Shown: positions 26,644 through 35,540, counted from the stretch's first letter. The stretch is DNA of 64,000 nt from Clostridium sp. AN503 (GCF_040719375.1 NZ_JBFDTP010000001.1:806001-870000); one strand, 5' to 3'. The notes: generated from the letters alone by a model not told the origin. Numbers and translations: made by a program.

Positions 26644-27834
26644 TCAAATAGAAAACTCCATATAATCTGCCGCCAGTCCGATAATCGTCAGCATCCCTGT
26701 TGGAATGCAGGCACTATCACAGTAAAATGTAGAAGAATGTGCCGATCCATATGGGCCACCGGGAGTTCGCACCCCCAGTCTTACAAAGATCCCTGGTTTC
26801 TTTTCCTTAATAAAAGCAAAATCCTCACTTCCCATGGCTGCATGCGGCATGATTATGGTATTTTCCGTTCCCAGAACCTTTCTTCCTACGCGAAGCGCCC
26901 GGTCTACCCACTCATCCTCACAGATGAACGGAGGCACTCCCCGGATAAAATCCACCTCTGCCGTACAACCATAAGCCTCTGCCACAGAATTCGCCATGCG
27001 CTTCACACTGACTTCCATCCGATCTCGGTCTGCCGGTTTTAAGGTACGGACGGTCCCTGTCATATCAACATAATCCGGTACAATATTGTGAGCGCTTCCC
27101 CCATGGATCGTACAGATAGAGATGACGACAGAATCCGCAGGATTGGTCTCACGGGATACCAGCGTCTGCAAACCGCTCACCACAGCCGACGCTGCCACAA
27201 TCGGGTCTTTCACCGTATGGCAATGTGCCCCGTGCCCTCCTTTTCCATTGATGCGGATGTGGATTTTATCAGCGCTGGCCAGGATTGCCCCATAACGGAC
27301 TCCAATCGTTCCGGCATCCAGCTCCGCCGAAATATGCAGCGCCGCTACCGCATCAATTTTATCAAAATTGATTTCCGGATCATTTAAAAACAGTCTGGCT
27401 CCCTGCAGAGTTTCCTCAGCCGGTTGGATGAAAAAATAAATAGATCCGGAAAACTGATCCTTCAGCCTGCTCAGAATCTTTGCAGCGCCTACATTGATTG
27501 TGCCGTGTACATCATGTCCACAGGCATGCATAACCCCCGGCACTTTACTGCGGGGAGACATATCCTCATCCTCCTGAATCGGGAGTGCATCGATATCCCC
27601 CCGAAAAACGATCGTCGGGCCAGAGCCTGGTTTGGTTCCCTTTATTTCAAAGAATAACCCGGTCTCTCCCACTCGTTTTAAGCGGTCATATTCTACATGT
27701 TTCTTAACATAGTCTTCCAGGAGCGCGCACGTTTGATATTCCTTCATGCTAAGCTCAGGGTTTTCATGAATATAATTGCGCATGTCTGTGATCTCCGGTG
27801 TGATTTCATCAACCATTTTCCTTACATCCGTCAT
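26644..27834 (-). CDS. M20 family amidohydrolase (hippurate hydrolase/N-acyl-amino-acid amidohydrolase type)
   Basis: This zinc-dependent aminoacylase-like enzyme has 396 residues. Metal-site motifs are FRGDIDALPIQEDED, H103-ACGH107-D and PAEETLQGA with the catalytic Glu pair, then HGAHCHTVKDPIVAA in the lid domain, and a late HAAMGSEDFAF His. It would cut an N-acyl or N-aminoacyl bond in the cytoplasm; the substrate is unknown. ATG 27834 has GGAGG six bases before it, which rules out the ATG six codons upstream. It is the last gene of the DapA-PPC-YfcC-LUD-M20 cluster and likely feeds the same pathway. Confidence 0.9.
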   Translation of the reverse strand: MTDVRKMVDEITPEITDMRNYIHENPELSMKEYQTCALLEDYVKKHVEYDRLKRVGETGLFFEIKGTKPGSGPTIVFRGDIDALPIQEDEDMSPRSKVPGVMHACGHDVHGTINVGAAKILSRLKDQFSGSIYFFIQPAEETLQGARLFLNDPEINFDKIDAVAALHISAELDAGTIGVRYGAILASADKIHIRINGKGGHGAHCHTVKDPIVAASAVVSGLQTLVSRETNPADSVVISICTIHGGSAHNIVPDYVDMTGTVRTLKPADRDRMEVSVKRMANSVAEAYGCTAEVDFIRGVPPFICEDEWVDRALRVGRKVLGTENTIIMPHAAMGSEDFAFIKEKKPGIFVRLGVRTPGGPYGSAHSSTFYCDSACIPTGMLTIIGLAADYMEFSI

Positions 27835-27861
27835 CTCTCTCCTCCTATCCATCTTCTGATT

Positions 27862-28502
27862 TTATATGCCCAGATCCTCGCCAACAAGCAGCACTTTTAT
27901 ACGGCCTGCCGGACGGCAGCGCCTTGTGACCACCAGCGTATTGCAGATACAGTCATGTGCGTTACAATCACTGCAAACTCCCAGAACAGAACAGGCAGTC
28001 TTGCTGTCTTCTTTTAAAAAGCGCATCATATTTACCGGCGCGGCAATGGTACGGATCCGTTCCACCCCCGCGTCCACGCTGCGCACAGCTTTATTCATAC
28101 CTGCCACTACAATGACGCTTTGGGGGCCAAATGTCAATGCCGCTACACGATTGCCAGTTCCATCCATATTAACTAACTGCCCATCCGCGCTTACTGCATT
28201 TGTGCCGGTCAGAAATACATCCGATAAAAGCGCCTGCCGCATCCTCTCCTCCTTTTCAATATCCGTGCCTGCTGCATCCCGGTCTATTACGGGATGTGTG
28301 TCGCGCACCCGGTCAAGAAGGCCAATCTGATTCACAGACAATGATCCGCCCCACCCCACCGTTGCTCCCTCCGGAATCCAGGAAAGCGCCTGTTCAAGCG
28401 CCTCCTTCCTCGTCCGTACATAGCAGGCCGTAAAGCCCCGGTTCTGCAGCTTTTTACTATAGCCGGAGCCCACCTCTCATTTCTCAATTCCATAGGGGTC
28501 AT
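27862..28502 (-). pseudogene. LUD-domain (LutC/YkgG-type) protein, frameshifted near its start
   Basis: The body (from about 28473 down) is a LUD-domain protein like LutC/YkgG: IPEGATVGWGGSLSVNQIGL, LTGTNAVSADGQLVNMDGTGNRVAALTFGPQSVIVVAGMNK, with Cys residues near the end. The ribosome site AGGAGG and ATG (28502) lie in another frame, which reads MTPMELRNERWAPAIVK and then goes off. One extra A in the AAAAA run at 28455-28451 would join this to KLQNRGFTACYV and give a normal 213-residue protein. The only in-frame start for the body is a GTG at 28473 with no site and a stop two codons before it. The defect is either a real lesion or a homopolymer base-call error. Neighbours are M20 and YfcC. 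Confidence 0.8.
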
Positions 28503-28546
28503 CATCTCGCCTCCTGCTCCTCAAAGATTCTTATATCCATCCGACA

Positions 28547-29953
28547 TCAATAGCCTATCCAGCCTACACTCTGCATCACCATTGTGATGACAATCGCGGC
28601 GGCAATTTCAATCAATATAAATTTGATCGCCCATTTAAAATATTTGGGGAAATTAACGCCTGCTATCGCCAGGCATCCCATCAGCGGCCCATTCAACGGC
28701 GTTGCCAGATTGCTCAGCCCATCGCCAAACTGAAAAGCCTGAACCGCTACCTGGCGTGTAATGCCCACCAGATCCGCAATCGGCGTCATAAGCGGCATCA
28801 TAACCGCAGCCTGTCCTGAGCCGGATGGGATCACCATATTAACTAAAGCATTCACAACTACCATCATACCGGCCCCTGCAACCGCCCCCGCCCTGTTAAG
28901 CGGCAGGCTTAAGGCATATACGATTGTGTCCAAAACCTTGCCGTTGCTTAAAATCACTGCAATCGCACTGGCAATACCGGTAACAAAAGATGCATAGATC
29001 ATAGGTTTGCATCCCTTGATAAATTTTTCAGCAATCTCATTCATGGAGAAACCAGAAACTAACCCGGTTACAACCATCATACCGAAAAAATAAGAAGCGA
29101 TTTTCTTCGCACTCCAGCTATTCTTGATTGTCAGGCTCACACAGATTGCCACACCTGCCAGAAAAACCACAACGGTTATCAATTGCCTTCTGCTTAGCTT
29201 TGCAGATTCTATGTTTGACTCTCCGTTAATATGCTGCAATGACGTTATATCCGTTTGACAGTTTAAGCTGTATGCCGGATTTTTTTTAATTTTACGGTAG
29301 TACATCATGGTTACACAATACATAAATGTGATATTTGCAATACAGCAGATCACACGCGGCATAGTGCCTGAAAAAATCGGCACTTCTGCCAGTGTCTGGG
29401 CAACACCCAGGATACTGGGATTCGCAAATCCAATTGAAAAACCACTCATCAGTCCAAAATATACAATCAGGAAACCCAGGAACGGGTCTCCGCCCAATGC
29501 CTGCGCCATGACTATACCAATCGGCATGACCGCAACTCCAATATTTGCAAATGCGCCGGCAGCATTGCCCAGCCCCAGGCCAAACATCAGAATCGCGATA
29601 GCAATCATTTCTTTGCCCTTCAACATCTTAGCAAGCCACGTAAAAAACGTGGATAACGCCTTGCTTTCCTCCACCATCGCTACGGAAGCCCCACAAAAAA
29701 AGATCAGGAAAATCGTGTTGGCGCTATTGGAAAATCCCTGGTAGATTGCCTGTAACATATCCCACGGCGTTTGGCGGACTGCATCCACGTACTGGAAACT
29801 GCCTGCCACCACTTTCGTTAAGCTTCCATCCTGTATCCGCTCAAAGGAACCTGCCGGGATAATCCAGGTAAGCGCCATAGCCACTATGCACAGGATGAAC
29901 AGCAGTGCATATACATCGGGAAATTCAAATTTCTTTTTTGCTTTTTCAGACAT
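28547..29953 (-). CDS. YfcC family (DcuC superfamily) transporter
   Basis: This 468-residue protein has about twelve helices. The signature PDVYALLFILCIVAMALTWIIPAGSFER at the start, the mid-protein GFSIGFANPSILGVAQ and late VIPSGSGQAAVMMPLMTPIADLVGITRQVAVQAFQFGDG are typical of YfcC, related to arginine/ornithine antiporters and C4-dicarboxylate carriers. The substrate is unknown; next to an amidohydrolase it may carry an acylated amino acid or dipeptide. GGAGG precedes ATG 29953. It is the third gene of the cluster. Confidence 0.9.
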   Translation of the reverse strand: MSEKAKKKFEFPDVYALLFILCIVAMALTWIIPAGSFERIQDGSLTKVVAGSFQYVDAVRQTPWDMLQAIYQGFSNSANTIFLIFFCGASVAMVEESKALSTFFTWLAKMLKGKEMIAIAILMFGLGLGNAAGAFANIGVAVMPIGIVMAQALGGDPFLGFLIVYFGLMSGFSIGFANPSILGVAQTLAEVPIFSGTMPRVICCIANITFMYCVTMMYYRKIKKNPAYSLNCQTDITSLQHINGESNIESAKLSRRQLITVVVFLAGVAICVSLTIKNSWSAKKIASYFFGMMVVTGLVSGFSMNEIAEKFIKGCKPMIYASFVTGIASAIAVILSNGKVLDTIVYALSLPLNRAGAVAGAGMMVVVNALVNMVIPSGSGQAAVMMPLMTPIADLVGITRQVAVQAFQFGDGLSNLATPLNGPLMGCLAIAGVNFPKYFKWAIKFILIEIAAAIVITMVMQSVGWIGY

Positions 29954-29984
29954 TTGTAACTCCTCCTTTAAACCATTCGTTTTT

Positions 29985-30383
29985 TCATACTAAAGGTATC
30001 ATAAATACCCGCACCGCACGAAATGCTTTTCCATCTGCCAGCCCGCCTCCGATCACATGGCCTCCGGCCGTAGCCGCGCTGGCATGGATATGGACGAACA
30101 GAGGGCTTGTCTTATCTTTGTAGACTGCTTTCAGCTCAGGGTCCATCTTCTCCCGTTTCATAACTTCCCCAATAAAAGTTAAAAGCTCCGCTGCGCCACG
30201 GCTGGAAACGGATATTGTTCTTAAGGGCAACTCATTTTCAGTCGGAGTTGTAAACCTGCAGTCTATTACAGAACCGACCGCTCCTGTTAGATATACACTT
30301 TCCCACCCTTGTTCCAAAACATATCTGGACACCACTTCCTTGATACTCTCACCGGATTTTACCGTTACTTCATAGAGCTCCAT
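29985..30383 (-). CDS. PPC/DUF296 domain protein
   Basis: This 132-residue single-domain protein belongs to the PPC (DUF296) family, found alone in bacteria and next to AT-hooks in plants. The metal-site-like text FVHIHASAATAGGHVIGGGLADG is diagnostic. Bacterial members are often encoded beside catabolic genes and their function is not settled; DNA binding is known only for plant relatives. It lies between the aldolase and transporter genes with short gaps, so it is part of the same transcript. Confidence 0.85.
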   Translation of the reverse strand: MELYEVTVKSGESIKEVVSRYVLEQGWESVYLTGAVGSVIDCRFTTPTENELPLRTISVSSRGAAELLTFIGEVMKREKMDPELKAVYKDKTSPLFVHIHASAATAGGHVIGGGLADGKAFRAVRVFMIPLV

Positions 30384-30408
30384 GACAATCCCCCTGTTTT
30401 ATACCAGA

Positions 30409-31323
30409 TTATTTTACGCCATATTTATCAATTACGCCCATCTCGCCCATCATTTTTTCCAGTACAGATAACTTCTGTCCAGTGTACTCCTCATAAGGCC
30501 TGCGCAAATGTCCGCCAGGCAGTCCCAAAATACGCAGAGCAGCTTTTATCACTACCGGGTTTGAAAACGTATACAACTCCTGCAGCAGCGGGAACCACTT
30601 AAAATACTCCTCGCGGCATTCCTCCATAATCTGCATGCTCGTCCACGGCCTGGAGTACTTTGCAGCTTCCTCCGGAATAATGTTGCCACCAATATTTGCC
30701 GTACCAGTACCGCCTACGGCAAGAGTTGGAATCACGATAGAGTAATGCGGAAAATCACAGCACATAATCTTCACCTTCCCCTGGCAGAGACGCTGTACCT
30801 GCACTAACTGTTCCACACTGCCCTGTGCTTCTTTGTCCACAACAAAGTTCGGATGTGCATCGGAAAGCGCCTTGATCGTTTCCGGACTGATCAAGACCCC
30901 CAAACGGCTGGGATTATTATAAATGCCGCAGGGAATATCCACGGCGCTCATACATGTGTCCAGATGGCTGAGGGTCGCATGCTGGTTGATCAGCACATAC
31001 GGAGGCACCGTAAAAATAACACCATCCGCGCCTTCCCTCTCGCAGAATTGTGCAAACTCCACACTGTCGCCTGTCGTCATAGCGGACGCGTTAAAAAAAC
31101 AGGGGATTTTTCCTTTTGTCATGGAAATAACTTCTTTTACGATGGATTTCTTTTCTTCCAGTGTAAGCAGCGTAGTCTCTGCCGCCGAACCCAAAATAAA
31201 AATCTGGCTGGTACCATACTTGATCTGGCGATTGATCAGGATCTCATAGCCTTGAAAATCAATCTTGTCCTCCTCGGTAAAGGGTGTGGGCATTGCTACC
31301 CAGGAGCCTTGCAGGTTAATCAT
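30409..31323 (-). CDS. dihydrodipicolinate synthase/N-acetylneuraminate lyase (DapA) family aldolase
   Basis: This class I aldolase has 304 residues in a TIM barrel. The Schiff-base lysine is K164 (VVDKEAQGS) and the catalytic tyrosine Y135 in GIYNNPSRLG, at the places expected from E. coli DapA (K161, Y133). The segment after the lysine departs from the usual IKEASGD text, so it is probably not the lysine-pathway DapA but a catabolic 2-keto-acid aldolase or dehydratase. ATG 31323 is chosen because GAGAGG lies upstream at normal distance. It is the first gene of the catabolic cluster. Confidence 0.9.
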   Translation of the reverse strand: MINLQGSWVAMPTPFTEEDKIDFQGYEILINRQIKYGTSQIFILGSAAETTLLTLEEKKSIVKEVISMTKGKIPCFFNASAMTTGDSVEFAQFCEREGADGVIFTVPPYVLINQHATLSHLDTCMSAVDIPCGIYNNPSRLGVLISPETIKALSDAHPNFVVDKEAQGSVEQLVQVQRLCQGKVKIMCCDFPHYSIVIPTLAVGGTGTANIGGNIIPEEAAKYSRPWTSMQIMEECREEYFKWFPLLQELYTFSNPVVIKAALRILGLPGGHLRRPYEEYTGQKLSVLEKMMGEMGVIDKYGVK

Positions 31324-31345
31324 TCTTGCATTCCTCTCTTTCACT

Positions 31346-31380
31346 TGCCGGTCTATTAGTTTCGTAATATCATGTTACAA
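31346..31380 (-). promoter_or_regulatory. probable promoter and operator of the DapA-type cluster
   Basis: TTGTAA (31380-31375) and TAATAG (31358-31353) are 16 bases apart on the minus strand. A palindrome GTAATATCATGTTAC (31364-31378) overlaps the spacer and -35, a typical repressor position. A related GTAAC-N4-TTAC half-site pair is at 31492-31505. Confidence 0.5.
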
Positions 31381-31410
31381 CTTCTTCCTGCTTTTATGGA
31401 TCAGCAACAA

Positions 31411-31448
31411 AAAAGAAGTTCTTGTATCTATCTTACGAGAACTTCTTT
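31411..31448 (-). terminator. terminator of the Crp/Fnr gene
   Basis: AAAGAAGTTCT pairs with AGAACTTCTTT (11 bp) and on the minus strand a run of T residues follows (TTTTTTG). It separates the regulator from the downstream catabolic cluster. Confidence 0.75.
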
Positions 31449-31549
31449 GTTTAATCTATCTAACACATCACACTGTAACATAAAATAGTTTGTAACATTT
31501 ATTACACAAAACTGGGTTTACGAGCCATTCGCAAGTGCAATTTCACCGT

Positions 31550-32245
31550 CTAATACCTGTGCTCTTCCATCCATTTTATGAATTTATAATACTCCTTCAC
31601 GCTGATTTGAATATTGCGGTTCAAAATACGGATAAATCCCTCATCACACAGCTCATTGATCAATTTGCTTACGGTCACCCTCGCCCCACCCACAATCGTA
31701 CTAAGTTCATACTGGGTATAATGGATTTTTAATTGAAACCAGCCGTTGTCTATCTCCTGTTCCGTATCAGCCACTGAGCAAAACAATCTTTTCAAACGAT
31801 CCTTACAGGAATTAAATGCCAGATTCTCTACCTCGTGCCTTAAAATAAGCAGTTTTTTGGAATAGCTATGGAGAATTGCATCTCGAAACAACTTATTCTC
31901 GCCAATCAGGCGGTCATACTCACGCAATGGGATACAATAGAGCGTGGTCTTCGTCTCCGTACTGGAATACAGTCCGGTCGGTTCACTGAGCGAGCATGGC
32001 GTCTCCCCATAAAACCAGCCTGCCGCCAGGGTATAAAGAATCTTCTCTGTACCATCCATCGATACCATATAATGGCGCGTGCGGCCTTCTGCCACATAAT
32101 ATACACCATTCATTATATCCCCGGGCTCAAGAAATATTTTCCTGGCATTGTAGGTAATCACTTCCGAATGCAGTCGGATCAATTCCTCCAGTTCTTTCTG
32201 TACCGGACTGGGTAGAGTCAGACTGGATTTATCCCACGTATACAT
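31550..32245 (-). CDS. Crp/Fnr family transcriptional regulator
   Basis: This 231-residue protein has an N-terminal cyclic-nucleotide-type sensor barrel (IFLEPGDIMNGVYYVAEGRTRHYMVSMDGTEKIL, then FYGETPCSL) and a C-terminal winged helix (YTQYELSTIVGGARVTVSKLINELCDEGFI). No Fnr-type N-terminal Cys cluster is seen, so it is more like the Crp/PrfA/CooA side. I prefer ATG 32245 with AGGAG ten bases upstream; a TTG at 32323 with GGTGAT is possible and would add 26 residues. It likely controls the neighbouring catabolic cluster and perhaps itself. Confidence 0.9.
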   Translation of the reverse strand: MYTWDKSSLTLPSPVQKELEELIRLHSEVITYNARKIFLEPGDIMNGVYYVAEGRTRHYMVSMDGTEKILYTLAAGWFYGETPCSLSEPTGLYSSTETKTTLYCIPLREYDRLIGENKLFRDAILHSYSKKLLILRHEVENLAFNSCKDRLKRLFCSVADTEQEIDNGWFQLKIHYTQYELSTIVGGARVTVSKLINELCDEGFIRILNRNIQISVKEYYKFIKWMEEHRY

Positions 32246-32351
32246 ATGCTTTATGCTCCTATCCCGGAATATTAGCTTCACCCGCTGAGAAAAAGCAGGC
32301 ATATCAAAAGTTACATACGCCAATTATATCACCTTTTTTTGACTACGCCAA

Positions 32352-32398
32352 GAAAAAAGGGTGAAGAATCGTCCCCCTGCTCCAGACGATACTTCACC
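32352..32398 (-). terminator. terminator of the second TRAP operon
   Basis: GGTGAAGAATCGTC pairs with GACGATACTTCACC (one mismatch) and TTTTTTCTTG follows on the minus strand, 32 bases after the large-permease stop. Confidence 0.85.
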
Positions 32399-32429
32399 CA
32401 CCGATCAAACGGTTTCAAACAATTACTTT

Positions 32430-33718
32430 TTACAAACTATACCCCAGCATCAGCGGCAGCCACGTCGTCAGCGGCGCCCACAGGCTGATAGCAAGCAGTA
32501 CGATGATGTTACAGATCACATACGGCAGCGCACCCTTGAAGATAGCAATGATGGGCATCCGGTTGATCTTGTTGCAGGCATTTAAACACATGCCCACCGG
32601 AGGAGTCACCAGGCCGATGGCAAGGCCGGTGATCATCATGGCGCCGAACTGCAATGCGGAGAATCCATAGCTCTGCATGACGGGAAGCATGATCGGTGTC
32701 AGCAGAAGGATCGCCGGGCTTACGTCGATAAAGGTCCCGATCATCAAGATCATCACACAGAACATGAGGGCGATTCCCCACGCCGGCATATTCAGGGAAA
32801 TGAAGAAACCGGCTACGATCTGCGGCACCTTCTGCATGGTCAGCACCCAGGTGAAGATCGTGGTAAAGCCAATGATCAGCATGATGGAGGAGGAGGAGAT
32901 CAACGTCTTCTTAAGGGCCTCCCACACTGCTTTCCAAGTCAGCTCCTTATATACGAAGAAGCCTACGATCATTGCATACAATACCGCTGCGCCTGCACTC
33001 TCCGAAGCCGTGCACACACCAAAGGACACACAGACGATGATGAACAGCGGCATCAAAAGCGCCGGGATACCGGATAGGATCGCATGGAAAAATACTTTGG
33101 AGTCAAATGCCTCCAGCTTCGGATGCCAGTGCTTCTTATGGCTGATCCAGAAAACCACCACAAGCTGCGTAAGACCGATCAGAATCCCCGGAACCGCGCC
33201 GGCCATAAACAGCGCTCCAACAGATGCGCCGGAGATCATGGAGTACACGATCATTGGCGTGGACGGCGGAATGATCATGCCCATGGTGGAGGAAGCAACC
33301 GTGATACCGGCCGACGCTGCCGGCGGATAGCCCTGATCCTCCATCGCCGGGATCAGAATGCTTCCCAGGGCAGAGGTGTCTGCTACGGAAGAACCCGAAA
33401 TACCGCCGAAGATCATGGAAGCCACAATATTCACCTCGCCCAGGCCGCCGTGGAACGGGCGGAGAGCTGCAGGCAGAAATTGATGATACGTTTTGTGATG
33501 CCGCCGGTATTCATCAGCTCACCGGCCAGCATAAACAGCGGCATTGCGATCATCAGCTCGCTGTAAGCGCCGTTCCAGATACGCTGGGGCATCATGGAGA
33601 TAAACGCCGGGGCGTTGGTGGTTATGTAGGTGACACAGGATGCGCCGATCGCAAAGGCCAGCGGCACGCCAAGAGCTGCAAAGAAGATCAGCAGCACCAA
33701 AAGAATAATCATTGCCAT
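32430..33718 (-). pseudogene. TRAP transporter large permease (DctM), split by a one-base frameshift
   Basis: Two adjacent frames together make a full DctM. The first (33718-33431) gives the N-terminal two helices and ends ...GGITKRIINFCLQLS followed by ten wrong residues. The second (from a GTG at 33434) starts NIVASMIFGGISGSSVADTSALGS and runs to the end. Adding one base near 33460 (minus strand CTCTCCGCCCG to CTCTCCGGCCCG) gives the family text LSGPFHGGLGEVNIVASM and a 429-residue protein. The two frames overlap as GTGA, but neither half alone is a known unit. The defect would stop transport if real. Gene order DctP-DctQ-DctM is as in the first TRAP operon. Confidence 0.85.
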
Positions 33719-33738
33719 AACTGATACTCAGCTCCTTT

Positions 33739-34272
33739 CTATGCTTGCGGCGCGTCGTCTGTCAGCGCCTTGTTTTTCGGTGCAAAATACGAAACATCCA
33801 CAGTGATGAACTCGATGATCTTGATCACGACACAGACCGCACAGATCGCGCCGCATACCGGCATGATGCCGTACATGTATTTCATCGGGATCTCCATGCC
33901 CTGGCTGATCTGTTTCCCGGCAACACCCACGTACTTGTAACCCTGATAGGTGAAGACCAGGACCACCACCAGAACGATCAGATAGTTGACCACACTGAGC
34001 CAGCGCTTGATCGCCGGCTTTACCGCATCATAAAGAATATCAATCATGACATGCTCGTTCTTTAAAACGTTGATCCCCATTCCCCAGAAGGTTGTGAACG
34101 CAAACAGCGTCACATTGAACTCCGCCAGCTGCTTCCAGCTGTGAGAAAAGAAGTAACGTGCAATGACCGAAAAGATCACCAGCACAGCCAGCAGCCCCAT
34201 AGCTACAACGCCGATACCGAAATATACATTAAATATCTTTTCCCCGATTTTCTTCAGCTTTTCGATGACAAT
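33739..34272 (-). CDS. TRAP transporter small permease (DctQ) with no normal start codon at the expected place
   Basis: Four membrane helices and the text FSVIARYFFSHSWKQLAEFNVTLFAFTTFWGMGINVLKNEHVMIDIL identify DctQ. The first canonical start in frame is ATG 34200, but it lies inside the first helix. The frame continues upstream with family-like residues (EKLKKIGEKIFNVYFGIGVVAMG) to an in-frame stop at about 34290, without ATG, GTG or TTG. The best upstream candidate is ATT at 34272, or GTC at 34269 if a G was changed to C; GGGAAAGGGG lies just before. The end is certain, the start is not. DctM follows 20 bases later. Confidence 0.8.
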   Translation of the reverse strand: MVIEKLKKIGEKIFNVYFGIGVVAMGLLAVLVIFSVIARYFFSHSWKQLAEFNVTLFAFTTFWGMGINVLKNEHVMIDILYDAVKPAIKRWLSVVNYLIVLVVVLVFTYQGYKYVGVAGKQISQGMEIPMKYMYGIMPVCGAICAVCVVIKIIEFITVDVSYFAPKNKALTDDAPQA

Positions 34273-34339
34273 CAGCCCCTTTCCCTTTCATTCCCCTGCC
34301 GCCTGCACTCGCCAGGGCGTAAATGCCTGTGAATCAGAA

Positions 34340-34386
34340 AACTCCCGGAAATCCCCGGTACTTCAGGTACCTGATCTCCAGGAGTT
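34340..34386 (-). terminator. stem-loop between the second dctP and dctQ
   Basis: AACTCCCGG pairs with CCAGGAGTT (one G-U) around an inner GGTAC/GTACC stem. No T-run follows on the minus strand, so it probably tunes or protects the dctP message, as in the first TRAP operon. Confidence 0.55.
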
Positions 34387-34412
34387 CCTATGCTCAGGAT
34401 AATGTTAACGGA

Positions 34413-35540
34413 TTATTTTGCGCTGGCTACGATATCCTGCATTTCCTTAAGCTCCTCTGCAGTCAGGATACCTTCCTCGATACACTGGTCATAAACCACC
34501 TGTACCGCATCCTGGAATGCCTTTAACTCATCGGCGCTCGGCTCGTACACTTCACAGCCTGCATCTACTACAACCTGCTTTGCAGCTTCCTGGGTCTCAT
34601 CGATCAGCTGGTCGTTGTAAACGCTCATCTCATCTGCACATTCCTGGATGATCTCCTGGTACTCTGCCGGAAGAGAATTCCACCATGCTGCATTGATGTA
34701 GAACGGGTCCGGATGGAACTGGTAGTTCACCTCGGTAAAGTACTTCTGAACCTCATAGAACTTCATACCCTCTACGTTAACCCACGGATTTTCCTGACCG
34801 TCTGCAACGCTGGTCTTAAGGCCCATGTACAGATCAGAATACGGAATTGTTGTGGTGGTCGCGCCCATAGCAATGAAGGTCTTGTCGATGGTGTTCATGC
34901 CGTTGGTACGCATCTTTAAGCCCTTTAAATCCTCAGGCTTGGTGATCGGATGTTTGCTGTTGGAGAACTGACGGTATCCGCCTGCGTCGCAAAGGCTGAT
35001 GATGACCGTTCCGGTCTCTGCTTCTGCTTCTGTACAAACCTTCTTTGCCAGGTCGCTGTTGAGGAGAGCGGTTACCTGTGCACGGTTCTGGGTTAAGAAC
35101 GGAAGGGTGAACATTAAAAGCCTCGGGCTGAAGTCGAACTGGCCGCCTCTCATACCCTGTACGGTTCCTGCCACTACCTGCTCCAGCATCTCTTTCTCGG
35201 TGCCCAGCTGGCCGTTGGCAAATACTTCTACGGTCACATGACCGTTAGTCTTCTCTGCTACATCTGCTGCGAACTTCTCCATAGAAACATAACGCGGGTT
35301 GCCTTCCGGCTGTGCATGTCCTACCATCATGGTGAAATCACCCAGCGCTGCATAAGGATCTTCGCCTTCAGCCGCAGCCGCGGTTGTGTCCGCTGCCTTG
35401 GTGTCTCCTGCTGCTGCAGTGGTCTCTGCTGCAGCCGCGGTAGTAGCCGCTGCGCTCTCCGCCGGTTTGCTTCCGCCACATGCTGCCAGGCTGGACGCTG
35501 CCAGCGCTAATGTCAGTAATAACGCAATTTTCTTTCTCAT
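34413..35540 (-). CDS. TRAP transporter substrate-binding lipoprotein (DctP)
   Basis: This 375-residue solute receptor has a lipoprotein signal ending LAACGG, then a long Ala/Thr/Glu linker (about residues 25-60) typical of Lachnospiraceae lipoproteins. The binding domain has FTMMVGHAQPEGNPRYVSMEKFAADVAEKTNGHVTVEVFANGQLGTEKEMLEQVVAGT and DLKGLKMRTNGMNTIDKTF with the ligand-binding Arg. GGAGG lies 9 bases before ATG 35540. A promoter with an adjacent GntR-type palindrome lies upstream, so the divergent GntR gene probably controls it. Confidence 0.94.
   Translation of the reverse strand: MRKKIALLLTLALAASSLAACGGSKPAESAAATTAAAAETTAAAGDTKAADTTAAAAEGEDPYAALGDFTMMVGHAQPEGNPRYVSMEKFAADVAEKTNGHVTVEVFANGQLGTEKEMLEQVVAGTVQGMRGGQFDFSPRLLMFTLPFLTQNRAQVTALLNSDLAKKVCTEAEAETGTVIISLCDAGGYRQFSNSKHPITKPEDLKGLKMRTNGMNTIDKTFIAMGATTTTIPYSDLYMGLKTSVADGQENPWVNVEGMKFYEVQKYFTEVNYQFHPDPFYINAAWWNSLPAEYQEIIQECADEMSVYNDQLIDETQEAAKQVVVDAGCEVYEPSADELKAFQDAVQVVYDQCIEEGILTAEELKEMQDIVASAK

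Noticed and set aside
33431..33718. Idea that the short N-terminal DctM frame is a real separate subunit
   Set aside because: Its last ten residues are out of family and one base restores a perfect join; no TRAP system with this kind of split is known to me.
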